The position numbers and the translations under genes are program-made. From the NCBI RefSeq assembly GCF_000178955.2, contig NC_016631.1, positions 4,650,001 to 4,714,000 of the forward strand: DNA of 64,000 nt, read 5' to 3'. Positions 54,749 through 62,949 of the stretch are shown here, in pieces (position 1 is the stretch's first letter; each line of letters opens with the position of its first letter). The notes under the pieces were generated by a model. The model did no database searches, was not told the origin of the DNA, and saw nothing but the letters and a program-made list of their open reading frames with translations. This DNA comes from Granulicella mallensis MP5ACTX8 (lineage in GTDB: Bacteria; Acidobacteriota; Terriglobia; Terriglobales; Acidobacteriaceae).

Positions 54749-57700
54749 CTAGTCGGGCATTCTCTTCGTGGCGCCGCTCCTGGCCATCGTACGGCGAATA
54801 CCTCTCCATACCCGTGCTCCATAGCCAAGAGGCTGCCCTTTTTGAAAGGCGATACGGCCTGCGATACGGAGTTCGACCTCAGTTCCGAATCCCGCTTTGC
54901 TATAGATCTGGAATTCTGCGCCGAGAGAAGCAGCGCGTTCTCGCATACCCGGGAGGCCCCAGTGATCCACCGTACGACCTGACTTAAGGACGGAGGGTTC
55001 GAGGCCGCGGCCATCATCTCGCACCCGAAGCGATATGGAGGTTTTGGAATAGACCAGCTCCGCCTCCACTTTCGAACCTTGTGCGTGCAGGAAGCTATTG
55101 TTGATCGCCTCCCGCCCAATGTTAAATATCTCCTCGGACACTATCCGCCGTAGTGGTCGAGGCGTGCCATGTACTTGCAATACGAATGGGAGATTAGCGT
55201 TCCTTGCCATTTCATGCCCTGCCTCAGAGAGAGCTTCTGGAAGATCAACCGAGTTCGCCTCGGAACGGAGATCGCGAACTCGTTGACGGCCCTCGATGAG
55301 CATCTTCTCTGCAAGAACCAGGGTGTCCTCCAATGCGGCGCGGGTCGAATTTCCTTCTGGGTAATTCGTTGTGAGAACGCCGAACCTTAAGATGAGGCCA
55401 TGCACCCCCTGCAAGAGAGTGTCATGCAACTCTCGCGCTATACGCTCTCGCTCCGCCATTCGATCCGCGGCCATGGTCTCGTGCAGAGAGAGAACCTGTC
55501 GAATTCTGAAGAGGTAGAGAAGATAGATCAATCCGCAAAAGACCACCGCGCAGGCGAGAAAAAATCCTCTCGTCTGATTGAATGCTGGCGAGATGTGGAA
55601 GGCAAGAGACGCCCCCGTGTCGTTCCAAATGCCGTCTCTATTGGAGGCGATCACATGAAACACATAGCTCCCCGGAGCAAGGTTTGTGTAGAAAGCCTCT
55701 CTTCGCGTTCCTGCATCCTGCCATTCTGAATCGTTTCCATCGAGCCGATATTTGAAATGGACATTCTCCGAAGAGGTTAGGGTCGGAGCGGTGTAGCTGA
55801 TCTGTACGCTCTTGGTTCGTGGCGGAAAATCCAGCTTGGAGGTCGCTTCGAAAGACCTGTCACCGATGTTCACGGACTTTATAAGCACCGGCGGAGGAGG
55901 AGGATTGCTCCATGACTGCAAGGGATTGAGCCATGCGAGCCCATTCGACGAAACGAACCACAACCTGCCATCTGAGGCCTGAACCGAACTCGAACGCGGA
56001 GTCAAACCGGGGGGAGAACTATCGAGGTAGAGTGACTGATAGGTCACCGGTTGTTCCAAATTTCTAGGCAGTCTAGCGAGCTCTGACCTAGCAATACGAC
56101 CTACAGCGGATCTATCCGTAATGAACAGATCCCCGGTTCGTGCGAAGACGAGGCCAAACACGCCTCGCAGCTCTTTGCGGTCTGCCAGTTGTACTGGATT
56201 AAAGATTTGATTCCTGAAAAACGCTATGCCAGTGTCCCCGCCAGCCCATAGAGTCCCTGCTTCTTCCGTCAGAGTCTTGATGTTTCCGAGTTCCAGACCA
56301 GACGAATGAGTGAAAGATCTCACCCCTTTCCCGCTGAATTCAAGGATGAGGTCATCGGGATAGCCCAGCCAGATGGCTCCGCCGCTATCGGTGAACGCAC
56401 ACAGTGCGGCGGTCTTCGATGGAATGGAGGGTGTCTTGATCTGGGTCCAGGTCCCGCCCGACAAACGAAAGACCCCTTCTCCATCTATAGAGACCCATAG
56501 CGCGCCTCCCTTGTCCATCGTCATGGCGAGTACGTTGTCGATCCCTCGCCGGCGATGGAAATCAGGCAGAGCAATCTGCTCCGATCGACCTGCGATGGTC
56601 CGTGACAGTCCATGCGGCGTGCTCAACCAAAGAGCCCCCTTTGGATCGCGATACATGGAGCTGACGCTCCCACCGGCACCTATCCTATTCCCTGTCTTTC
56701 CGTCGGCATCGATCGTGATCGCTGAGCCGTGGAAGGTTGTGACGACGACTGATCCATGATCTCCAGGGGCCAATTCCAGATCGGTCGCGCCCGTGGGCAA
56801 TTTGACCGATACAAACTTGCTTGGAGTAAACCGGTCAATGCCGTTTTGCGTGCCTATCCAAACATTCTTTTCCCGGTCCTCAAAGACACTGAAGATCTCG
56901 TTTCCACTCAGCCCGTCTCTACTCGAAAACTCCTCTACGCCACTGGTAGGGGGAACTCCATCGCTGCTTGACACGCGTGATGCGTCAGAGACCCGATAGA
57001 GCCCATCGCCCGTGTTTTCGACCCAAAGACCGCCCGCCTGGTCCACAAAATAACCGGGGGCATCATGTCCCACAACAGATCCGTTCAGATAGGGCGTGTG
57101 CTCTGGCGTTTGATGTCCCATGGGTTTGTGCCGAATTGAGCGCGTCATCCAAATGGTTCCACCATATCGATAGACAAAGCCGAACCCGGCAACTTGCGGC
57201 CCCGCTATCTTAAATCGCGAAGCGCCTCTTGGTAGATAGACAACATTCTGACTCGTAAGCACCCAGAGCGTTCCATCCTCATCGATCGCCACCTCCTGCG
57301 CCAAAGATTCGGTATAGCCGGAATCGTCCCCCACTTTCTTCCAGCCTTCGTCTTCGAGACGAAATAGACCGCCTCTAGTTGCCGCCCACATTCGACCATC
57401 TCTGTCTTCCGCGAAATGAAATACCTTGACGTTCGCCGCCAGTCCTTCCGCGTCAACGAAGTTAGTCAGGCGATCGTCCTTGAGCAGGCTCGCTCCGCCA
57501 TGGGTATAACCGATCCAAAGTCCCCCCTCTTTTGCGACAAAGAGCGTCGATATACCTATATCAAGAAGATGCTCGCCGTGCGCGGTTTGAAACTTCTGAA
57601 ATTGCACGCCATCGAAACGATAGAGGCCAATCGGCGATGCAATCCAAAGATACCCATCTGGGGTCTGCGCAAAACATGTTGCGATAGCCGGTGCTCCCTC

Positions 57701-57829
57701 CCTGGCACTCCAGGCAGTGTGCTGAAACTCGCTGATCGGGGGGTACTCGTCTGCCCGGCAGGTGATCGCTCCACCGCCCACGAGAGACAGTCCGAAGATC
57801 ACACGCAGGAGGCGGCGCGATAACACCAT
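54749..57829 (-). CDS. Two-component propeller histidine kinase
   Basis: A 1,026-residue membrane kinase. After a signal peptide (residues 1-26) come propeller repeats of the Reg_prop type up to about residue 640 (TPDGYLWIASPIGLYRFDGV is one), a Y_Y_Y domain (about 660-745), one transmembrane helix (GFFLACAVVFCGLIYLLYLF), a HisKA_3 dimerisation helix with H802 in RIARELHDTLLQG, and a HATPase with VRDDGRGLEP and GLPGMRERAASLGA. The periplasmic propeller probably senses a glycan-derived signal. The NarL-type regulator at 58.4 kb is the likely partner. Confidence 0.92.
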   Translation of the reverse strand: MVLSRRLLRVIFGLSLVGGGAITCRADEYPPISEFQHTAWSAREGAPAIATCFAQTPDGYLWIASPIGLYRFDGVQFQKFQTAHGEHLLDIGISTLFVAKEGGLWIGYTHGGASLLKDDRLTNFVDAEGLAANVKVFHFAEDRDGRMWAATRGGLFRLEDEGWKKVGDDSGYTESLAQEVAIDEDGTLWVLTSQNVVYLPRGASRFKIAGPQVAGFGFVYRYGGTIWMTRSIRHKPMGHQTPEHTPYLNGSVVGHDAPGYFVDQAGGLWVENTGDGLYRVSDASRVSSSDGVPPTSGVEEFSSRDGLSGNEIFSVFEDREKNVWIGTQNGIDRFTPSKFVSVKLPTGATDLELAPGDHGSVVVTTFHGSAITIDADGKTGNRIGAGGSVSSMYRDPKGALWLSTPHGLSRTIAGRSEQIALPDFHRRRGIDNVLAMTMDKGGALWVSIDGEGVFRLSGGTWTQIKTPSIPSKTAALCAFTDSGGAIWLGYPDDLILEFSGKGVRSFTHSSGLELGNIKTLTEEAGTLWAGGDTGIAFFRNQIFNPVQLADRKELRGVFGLVFARTGDLFITDRSAVGRIARSELARLPRNLEQPVTYQSLYLDSSPPGLTPRSSSVQASDGRLWFVSSNGLAWLNPLQSWSNPPPPPVLIKSVNIGDRSFEATSKLDFPPRTKSVQISYTAPTLTSSENVHFKYRLDGNDSEWQDAGTRREAFYTNLAPGSYVFHVIASNRDGIWNDTGASLAFHISPAFNQTRGFFLACAVVFCGLIYLLYLFRIRQVLSLHETMAADRMAERERIARELHDTLLQGVHGLILRFGVLTTNYPEGNSTRAALEDTLVLAEKMLIEGRQRVRDLRSEANSVDLPEALSEAGHEMARNANLPFVLQVHGTPRPLRRIVSEEIFNIGREAINNSFLHAQGSKVEAELVYSKTSISLRVRDDGRGLEPSVLKSGRTVDHWGLPGMRERAASLGAEFQIYSKAGFGTEVELRIAGRIAFQKGQPLGYGARVWRGIRRTMARSGATKRMPD

Positions 57830-57857
57830 ACCCTAATTTACCTGCATCGCATCTGTT

Positions 57858-58232
57858 TCACTTATGAGAAGGCGGGAAGATAACTCGCTTCCGTCCGTAC
57901 ATAAAACCATCAATGGAGTAATAACCCCCTCCAAGCATTGCGGCTGAAAGGCTTTGCGTCATGAAGATGGCGCTCAACACGATGTTTTCCTGCGGCGAAC
58001 GAACCAGGAGAAGTGCCTGCACAACCAGCGCAAGGAATGCCGCCAGTTTTGTGCCGCCCCCTGTACAAAGGGCGACAGCTACGGCTAGGCTGAAGAAAAA
58101 TAATGGGCTTGACCTGACAAGCGACGAGCGCGAATCGCCTCCGGCGAACAAGAGCGCCGCCACGGACAATCGAAGCAAGACCAGGGCGATCCCTGGAATG
58201 CCACTTGGATAGGAGCTGCGGAGCCTTTGCAC
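57858..58232 (-). CDS. Small DoxX-like membrane protein
   Basis: A 124-residue protein from GTG 58232. A longer frame to 58850 exists but overlaps the response regulator on the other strand and is a shadow. The protein has about four hydrophobic helices (GIALVLLRLSVAALLFAGGD, LFFFSLAVAVALCTGGGTKL, LAAFLALVVQALLLV) and ends in GFMYGRKRVIFPP. Similar small membrane proteins sit beside LuxR-type regulators in Acidobacteria. Its function is unknown. It is divergent from the regulator gene and 28 bases upstream of the kinase gene. Confidence 0.72.
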   Translation of the reverse strand: MQRLRSSYPSGIPGIALVLLRLSVAALLFAGGDSRSSLVRSSPLFFFSLAVAVALCTGGGTKLAAFLALVVQALLLVRSPQENIVLSAIFMTQSLSAAMLGGGYYSIDGFMYGRKRVIFPPSHK

Positions 58233-58291
58233 CTCTGTACAGTAGGTCCGAAGATCAAGAATGGCTACCCGCAGGAAGACCGTCGTAGAGC

Positions 58292-58305
58292 AACCCTTAT
58301 GAGGG
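58292..58305 (-). promoter_or_regulatory. Shared 14-bp motif, candidate operator (copy 2)
   Basis: Minus-strand CCCTCATAAGGGTT, 60 bases upstream of the small membrane gene and between it and the divergent response regulator gene. One base differs from the copy at 54691-54704. Confidence 0.5.
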
Positions 58306-58427
58306 GGTCCTTCCGAGAGGAAACGTGATATCTTGGCGGCTGATTCAGCATCACTCCCAAAATCTTGGCTGGCTTCTCGCGAACTTTTCTCGCTGTATCT
58401 ACGGCTGAACTCTTCAGGAGGCGCTTT

Positions 58428-59057
58428 GTGAACAAATCCGATCGCATAAGGGTCCTCTGTGTCGATGATCATCCGCTCGTCAGGGATGGTATAGCTTTCG
58501 CGCTCCAGGCTGAGAGGGATATGGAGCTCGTAGCTGAGGCTACAAACGGGAGGGAGGCTGTCGCTGCCTTCCGGCAACAGCGACCAGACGTTACGCTCAT
58601 GGATTTGCAGATGCCACAGATGAACGGTATTGAAGCAATTCTTGCCATCCGTAAAGAATTTCCTCGCGCTCGCATCGTCGTCCTCACCACCTACTCTGGC
58701 GATGTGCAGGCGACACGCGCTCTCGAGGCAGGCGCGGTGGGATACCTCCTTAAGAGCATGCTCCGCACAGAACTCATCGACACGATACGTGGCGTCCATG
58801 CAGGACAGCGAAGAATCCCAAGGGAGATTGCCGATGAGATCGCCGAGCACATTGGTGCTGATGCCCTTTCAGCCCGCGAGACTGAGGTGCTCCGTGTCGT
58901 GGCGTCCGGTTGCTCGAACAAGATTGTCGCGGACAGGCTCGCTATCTCTGAGGAAACGGTAAAGGGCCACATCAAGAGCGTTCTGGCTAAGCTTTGTGCG
59001 AACGATAGAACTCACGCGGTAATGATTGCAATGAAGCGTGGGTTTCTGGACGCATAG
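58428..59057 (+). CDS. NarL/LuxR-family response regulator
   Basis: A 209-residue regulator from GTG 58428, with AGGAG seven bases upstream; an in-frame start at 58365 is less likely. The receiver domain has acidic residues in VLCVDDHPLVRDG and phosphoacceptor D59 in VTLMDLQMPQMNG, with K in GYLLKSM. The C-terminal helix-turn-helix (LSARETEVLRVVASGCSNKI ... ISEETVKGHIKSVLAKL) is LuxR-type. The probable cognate kinase is the HisKA_3 kinase on the opposite strand. It likely controls the nearby receptor and hydrolase genes. Confidence 0.94.
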   Translation: MNKSDRIRVLCVDDHPLVRDGIAFALQAERDMELVAEATNGREAVAAFRQQRPDVTLMDLQMPQMNGIEAILAIRKEFPRARIVVLTTYSGDVQATRALEAGAVGYLLKSMLRTELIDTIRGVHAGQRRIPREIADEIAEHIGADALSARETEVLRVVASGCSNKIVADRLAISEETVKGHIKSVLAKLCANDRTHAVMIAMKRGFLDA

Positions 59058-59175
59058 GCATCCTCGGGCCACATATGTACTCATACGCATCCAAAGATTC
59101 CAGCGCCGCAATATTGCTTGAGCCCGTAGCATCGTCTATCGCTTCACCCAACTTCGATAGTCCTTCTGCAGTCAT
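58987..59175 (-). CDS. Possible small ORF downstream of hipA
   Basis: A 62-residue frame starting at ATG 59175 with AGGAG six bases upstream, 23 bases after the hipA stop. It begins MTAEGLSKLGEAIDDATGSS. It overlaps the 3' end of the response regulator on the other strand by 71 bases. No family recognised. It could be a third gene of the hip operon or a chance frame. Confidence 0.4.
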   Translation of the reverse strand: MTAEGLSKLGEAIDDATGSSNIAALESLDAYEYICGPRMPMRPETHASLQSLPREFYRSHKA

Positions 59176-59198
59176 CGGCACTCCTGGGTCGCGCGTCC

Positions 59199-60440
59199 TT
59201 ATTGCATGAATTGCCTTGTCAAGGGAAATATCTGCATACGCTTTGTGACGCGTTCTTTCGCTTCTGCACTCATCACGAGGTCTTCCCGAATCTGCGGCCA
59301 GACGGTGACCATCCGCTCTGCGGTCTGCATTGCGGCATCCGTCATCAGGCGTTCGGGGACAGGAACCTTCGCTGCAAATCTTGTCAAGAGCGCTCTGTCA
59401 AACTTCCGCACGTCTTTCTCTTTGGAGACCGAAAGCGCCATCGTAAAGTCGTCGAGATAAGCAATGGTCGAAACAAAGTCATATGCCGGCGAGAGCTTCG
59501 GAGTTCGGCCATCTTGGTAAAGCAGAGTCCAATTCTTAAGGTGCATATCGGCATTGCCGATTGCGGCACTGAAGATGAGACGGCTCACAAACTCTCTCAC
59601 TGCTTCCAAGTCCGCAATACTCGCCAGATCTTTTGCCATGTTTCCATAGCTATAGTTGTCATATTTCTCTCGCGGAAATTGCCGATAGAGCTGGTTGAAA
59701 TCTTCCATGTGGATGCGAGTATTTTCGTGCGTTCTGTCGAAGCGACGCACCCAGAGAGAATTAGCCTTCGTTCGGAACGGTTCGGGAAGTCCTTCAATCT
59801 CCTCTGTGGGAACGAGCCCTGTCTCTGCTGTGTCGATTCCCACGGCACGTGCGAACTGCATCATCGAATGCTCGTTTTCGGGTACCAGCGGGTATCGTTG
59901 CGAGGGAAGTTTGACGATCCAATGGCCTCCCCTACCCTCGACGGGGATGGTGAGCCCTTTCTCCGGAGAGCCGGCGGCCGAGAATTTCATCTGGACTCCC
60001 GCGAGTGAAAACCTTAGCGGTTGATTTTCGCGACTCGGGCCTTGGACTGTCAGGTCTTCCTCGAATCCTTCTGGTGGAGGACCATCGCTCTCGGAGCGAA
60101 CGACCACAGCACCGGGGAGATCCTCACCAAGAAGCTGTAGCAGAGGCAAATCTCGAACCTCTTTCACGTTGGCGAGCCTAGCCACATAGCGACGCAAGTC
60201 TTCTTCGGGAAGGAGATTCGAAAAGAACGGAGCGACTTTTGTTTGGGTTTCGATGGTTGCCGAATTGAGATTGCCCTCGGCATTGAAAAAGGAGAGGCTG
60301 AGAACAGGACGATTCCGGTTCCCGATATAGCTCTGATCGAAAACGAAGATATTTCTATCGTTGGGCAGTTCCGTGATGCCGCCCACGAGGGTCTGCCCAA
60401 GCCAAACAGACAGTCTTGCTAGAGGACGCATTTTACTCAT
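59199..60440 (-). CDS. hipA: HipA-like serine/threonine kinase toxin
   Basis: A 413-residue HipA-type kinase from ATG 60440. The N-terminal subdomain (LARLSVWLGQTLVGGITELP) is followed by FSLAGVQMKFS (residues 144-154), catalytic GNADMHLKNW with N296, D298 and K302, and metal-binding D321 in LSPAYDFVST. HipA phosphorylates targets such as glutamyl-tRNA synthetase and induces dormancy. Its start overlaps the end of the upstream antitoxin gene by eight bases, the usual HipBA arrangement. Confidence 0.92.
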   Translation of the reverse strand: MSKMRPLARLSVWLGQTLVGGITELPNDRNIFVFDQSYIGNRNRPVLSLSFFNAEGNLNSATIETQTKVAPFFSNLLPEEDLRRYVARLANVKEVRDLPLLQLLGEDLPGAVVVRSESDGPPPEGFEEDLTVQGPSRENQPLRFSLAGVQMKFSAAGSPEKGLTIPVEGRGGHWIVKLPSQRYPLVPENEHSMMQFARAVGIDTAETGLVPTEEIEGLPEPFRTKANSLWVRRFDRTHENTRIHMEDFNQLYRQFPREKYDNYSYGNMAKDLASIADLEAVREFVSRLIFSAAIGNADMHLKNWTLLYQDGRTPKLSPAYDFVSTIAYLDDFTMALSVSKEKDVRKFDRALLTRFAAKVPVPERLMTDAAMQTAERMVTVWPQIREDLVMSAEAKERVTKRMQIFPLTRQFMQ

Positions 60441-60756
60441 CGGCATCCTCCGCCCTATCTTCGGGATCATTCCCTACCAATCCGGGGATCTCACTCGGCG
60501 GGGAGGATCGCTCGTGGGACTTGAGAAGATGCCTGACTGCAGATAAGAGGCGCACAGGCACTGGAATGATCTCTGTACCTAGGCTTCTTGAGACTTGCAC
60601 TACACTGGACAGGCGCGGGTCATCGAGGCCGGCTTCTAACCGGGCGATCTGAGACTGTGTTTTCCCGCTGAGCGCTGCTACCTGAGATTGAGAGAGCCGA
60701 AGCAGTTGGCGCCTATCTCGGATTGTTCGGCCCCACGATTTGGATACTGTCTCCAT
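60433..60756 (-). CDS. hipB: HipB-like XRE antitoxin
   Basis: A 107-residue protein with an XRE helix-turn-helix (IRDRRQLLRLSQSQVAALSG, then KTQSQIARLEAGLDD) and a charged C-terminal tail ending DPEDRAEDADE. HipB-type antitoxins bind HipA and repress the operon. The gene lies directly upstream of, and overlaps, hipA. Confidence 0.92.
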   Translation of the reverse strand: METVSKSWGRTIRDRRQLLRLSQSQVAALSGKTQSQIARLEAGLDDPRLSSVVQVSRSLGTEIIPVPVRLLSAVRHLLKSHERSSPPSEIPGLVGNDPEDRAEDADE

Positions 60757-60811
60757 ATCGAATACACCATATTTCAGTAATAATTATACCTCATTCGACA
60801 TATTCGCCCCC
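60757..60811 (-). promoter_or_regulatory. Promoter and candidate operator of hipBA
   Basis: On the minus strand a perfect TATAAT (60783-60788) lies 26 bases before the hipB start. CGAAT occurs twice on that strand just upstream of it and in inverted form (ATTCG) just before the start, which could be HipB-binding half-sites. The segment is much more AT-rich than its surroundings. No clear -35 box was found. Confidence 0.55.
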
Positions 60812-60830
60812 AAGTGCACCCAGCTTGTCA

Positions 60831-61562
60831 TAAGGACGGGGCTGCCGGAGCATGTGGCTCGCTGTTGTCCAACAAGATCAACAATTTGAAGCCGGGTCTA
60901 TCCCCATTGCCCCACACTATGGAGTCGCCCATGGCGACCACTTGCGACAGCCCAACCGTGCCGGGCGACAACGGATTCCACAATGCCGGGGCTGCATTGC
61001 CTTGCGGCTGGTACGGCCGCTCCCGCGTCGGCTTTCCTCCAGAACACTGGGCATCCGAAGCGGTACGCGCGCCGGCAATCCATCCGCACCCCGTTTTGCA
61101 TTTCCATGCCGGCTTTTGAAGAGTCAACTGGACAGAAGTCCAAGCTAAATCCCCAGATACAAGGACCACATGGGGATAGGTTGACCACTTCACATCGAGA
61201 CGCTCTCCGCATCCAGGCGCGTCGCTCACTGCCTCTTTCATTCCTGTGGTTCCTCTCTTTGTGAGAGGAGAGGGGGTAAATGAATGATCCTCCACCATCT
61301 GAAAGCCGAGGCAGCGCGAGGGGTGGGTGGCCCGGCAGTTCATCGCCCGATCTTCAAAGCTTCCACCAAGCCATCATTCCCATAGTCTGCAGGAATATTT
61401 TCGCTATTTGTGTTTTTAACCCTACGCACTCACGCCAGTTAAACATCGCGTGAGGGTACAAATCCCAGAAAGCAGCAGCAAACACCAATTCAACCGTAAC
61501 GAGAGCCAACGTAGAAAAGCGAACCGGGCGGTTTAGAGGCCCCCGAGAATGCGGAGACTAAC
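60831..61562. other. Intergenic region without recognised gene
   Basis: About 730 bases between hipB and the alpha/beta hydrolase. Short overlapping frames exist on both strands, but none has a family motif, ribosome-binding site or consistent codon use. The segment from 60830 to 61340 is GC-rich like the core genome and may be relic coding DNA. The last 200 bases presumably carry the hydrolase promoter. Confidence 0.5.
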
Positions 61563-62531
61563 ATGAGAATCGATAGAAGGAAGTTCCTGGGCACGGGGAT
61601 CGCTGCCGCAGGTTTGATGTCAATCAGCAGCGGGGCAGCCGCGCAGGACGTGACATTGGGAGCGGGAGGAACGCGCAAGACGTTCGTCCTCGTCCACGGC
61701 TCGTGGCATGATACCGGCGTTTGGGAATCTCTCACACCTATGCTCATCGCTGCCGGGCATACGGTGATCGCCCGTGATTTACCAGGACGCGGTATCAACG
61801 CCTTATTTCCCGCAAGCTATTTTCAGCGCCCTTTCGATGCCGGAGCGTTCGCTCAGGAGCCATCACCGGTTGCTGGTGTAACGCTCGAAGACAACATCGC
61901 GAGCATCATTGAGACGATCGGCGTCGCGAACGCCGGCGGGGCACAGAGAATTATCCTTGTAGGGCATAGCTCGGCAGGGTTTTCAATTACGGCGGTCGCC
62001 GAACGATATCCGCAACTCATCAGCCATATCGTCTACGTGGCCGCAATGATGAACGCCAATGGAGTCTCGCCGAATGACGACCTCTCTTCCGCCGACAATG
62101 GATTCAACCAGAATATCAGTGCCGCGCTGATTGGCGCTCCACCACAAATCGGTGCCCTCCGCTTCGACTGGAACAGCCTTGACCCCGTGTACGCGCCGGC
62201 ACTGCAGAATCTCTTTTACAACGACGTAGCTCCGGTGCCATACCGCGCCGTCGCTAATCTACTCACCCCAGATGATCCTGCCGGGCCTTTCTCCGTGCCA
62301 GTCACGAGGACAGCTCAGCGCTGGGGTTCGATTCCACGAAGTTATGTCAGGACAGCGTTGGATCGCGTGATCCTTCCCACTTTGCAGGATAGGTGGATTG
62401 CGCAGGCCAATGCGTTGACCCCATCAAATTCGACTAAAGTCTACCCTATCGAAAGCAGCCACTCGCCATTCATCTCCCAACCCCAGAAACTGGGAGAGGC
62501 TTTGCTGGATGTAGCTAACCGGACGCCTTAA
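61563..62531 (+). CDS. Exported alpha/beta hydrolase
   Basis: A 322-residue protein with a Tat-like signal (MRIDRRKFLGTGIAAAGLMS, residues 1-35). The hydrolase core shows FVLVHGSWHDTGVWESL (oxyanion region), nucleophile serine in ILVGHSSAGFS, and a catalytic histidine in PIESSHSPFISQP near the C-terminus. This subgroup resembles plant-type esterases and salicylate- or hydroxynitrile-lyase-like hydrolases (the HGSWHD motif). The substrate is unknown. It lies alone between the hipBA and GH2 genes. Confidence 0.88.
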   Translation: MRIDRRKFLGTGIAAAGLMSISSGAAAQDVTLGAGGTRKTFVLVHGSWHDTGVWESLTPMLIAAGHTVIARDLPGRGINALFPASYFQRPFDAGAFAQEPSPVAGVTLEDNIASIIETIGVANAGGAQRIILVGHSSAGFSITAVAERYPQLISHIVYVAAMMNANGVSPNDDLSSADNGFNQNISAALIGAPPQIGALRFDWNSLDPVYAPALQNLFYNDVAPVPYRAVANLLTPDDPAGPFSVPVTRTAQRWGSIPRSYVRTALDRVILPTLQDRWIAQANALTPSNSTKVYPIESSHSPFISQPQKLGEALLDVANRTP

Positions 62532-62751
62532 TATTGGCGGCTCTCCCATCGGGACAGGGAGGCCTAATTTCCCGCTGGTATGAGAACACGCTGGCTTGCG
62601 GAAAATCGTCCAACAGACGCCACCTGTCCCTCGAGAGCCAAGTCTCGCAAGGCATCATGTGTGTTTTTGGGAGGGAGGCCGCGCCAACCCTGAAAAGAAA
62701 ATCCATTGGAATAGATTCGGAAGTTTCGGGTTATGGCAGCGCTATCTACTT

Positions 62752-62783
62752 ATTCCGCCATTCCATTGCATGAATGGCGGAAT
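62752..62783. terminator. Perfect 12-bp hairpin
   Basis: Arms attccgccattc and its complement around an eight-base loop, 220 bases after the hydrolase stop. It could end that transcript; the distance is large and no T-run follows. Confidence 0.45.
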
Positions 62784-62949
62784 TCTCGACAACTCTAACC
62801 CCTGTCTCCAGTTTCGATTGAATCAATGTAGTCCCTCTCCTCCTGCTCTGGAATCACTGTCACAGCCTAGTTCCTTGACGAGCCTGCGACAGTGACTTGC
62901 CGGACTCGTGCGTTCCACCTGTGAAACTCAACCTTTACGAGGGATCCCT

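Noticed and set aside
58233..58850. Minus-strand extension of the small membrane protein to 330 residues
   Set aside because: The extension lies opposite the response regulator, has shadow-like composition and no ribosome-binding site; the hydrophobic protein itself starts at 58232.
60814..61343. Several overlapping frames upstream of the alpha/beta hydrolase
   Set aside because: No frame has a family motif, start signal or better codon use than the others.
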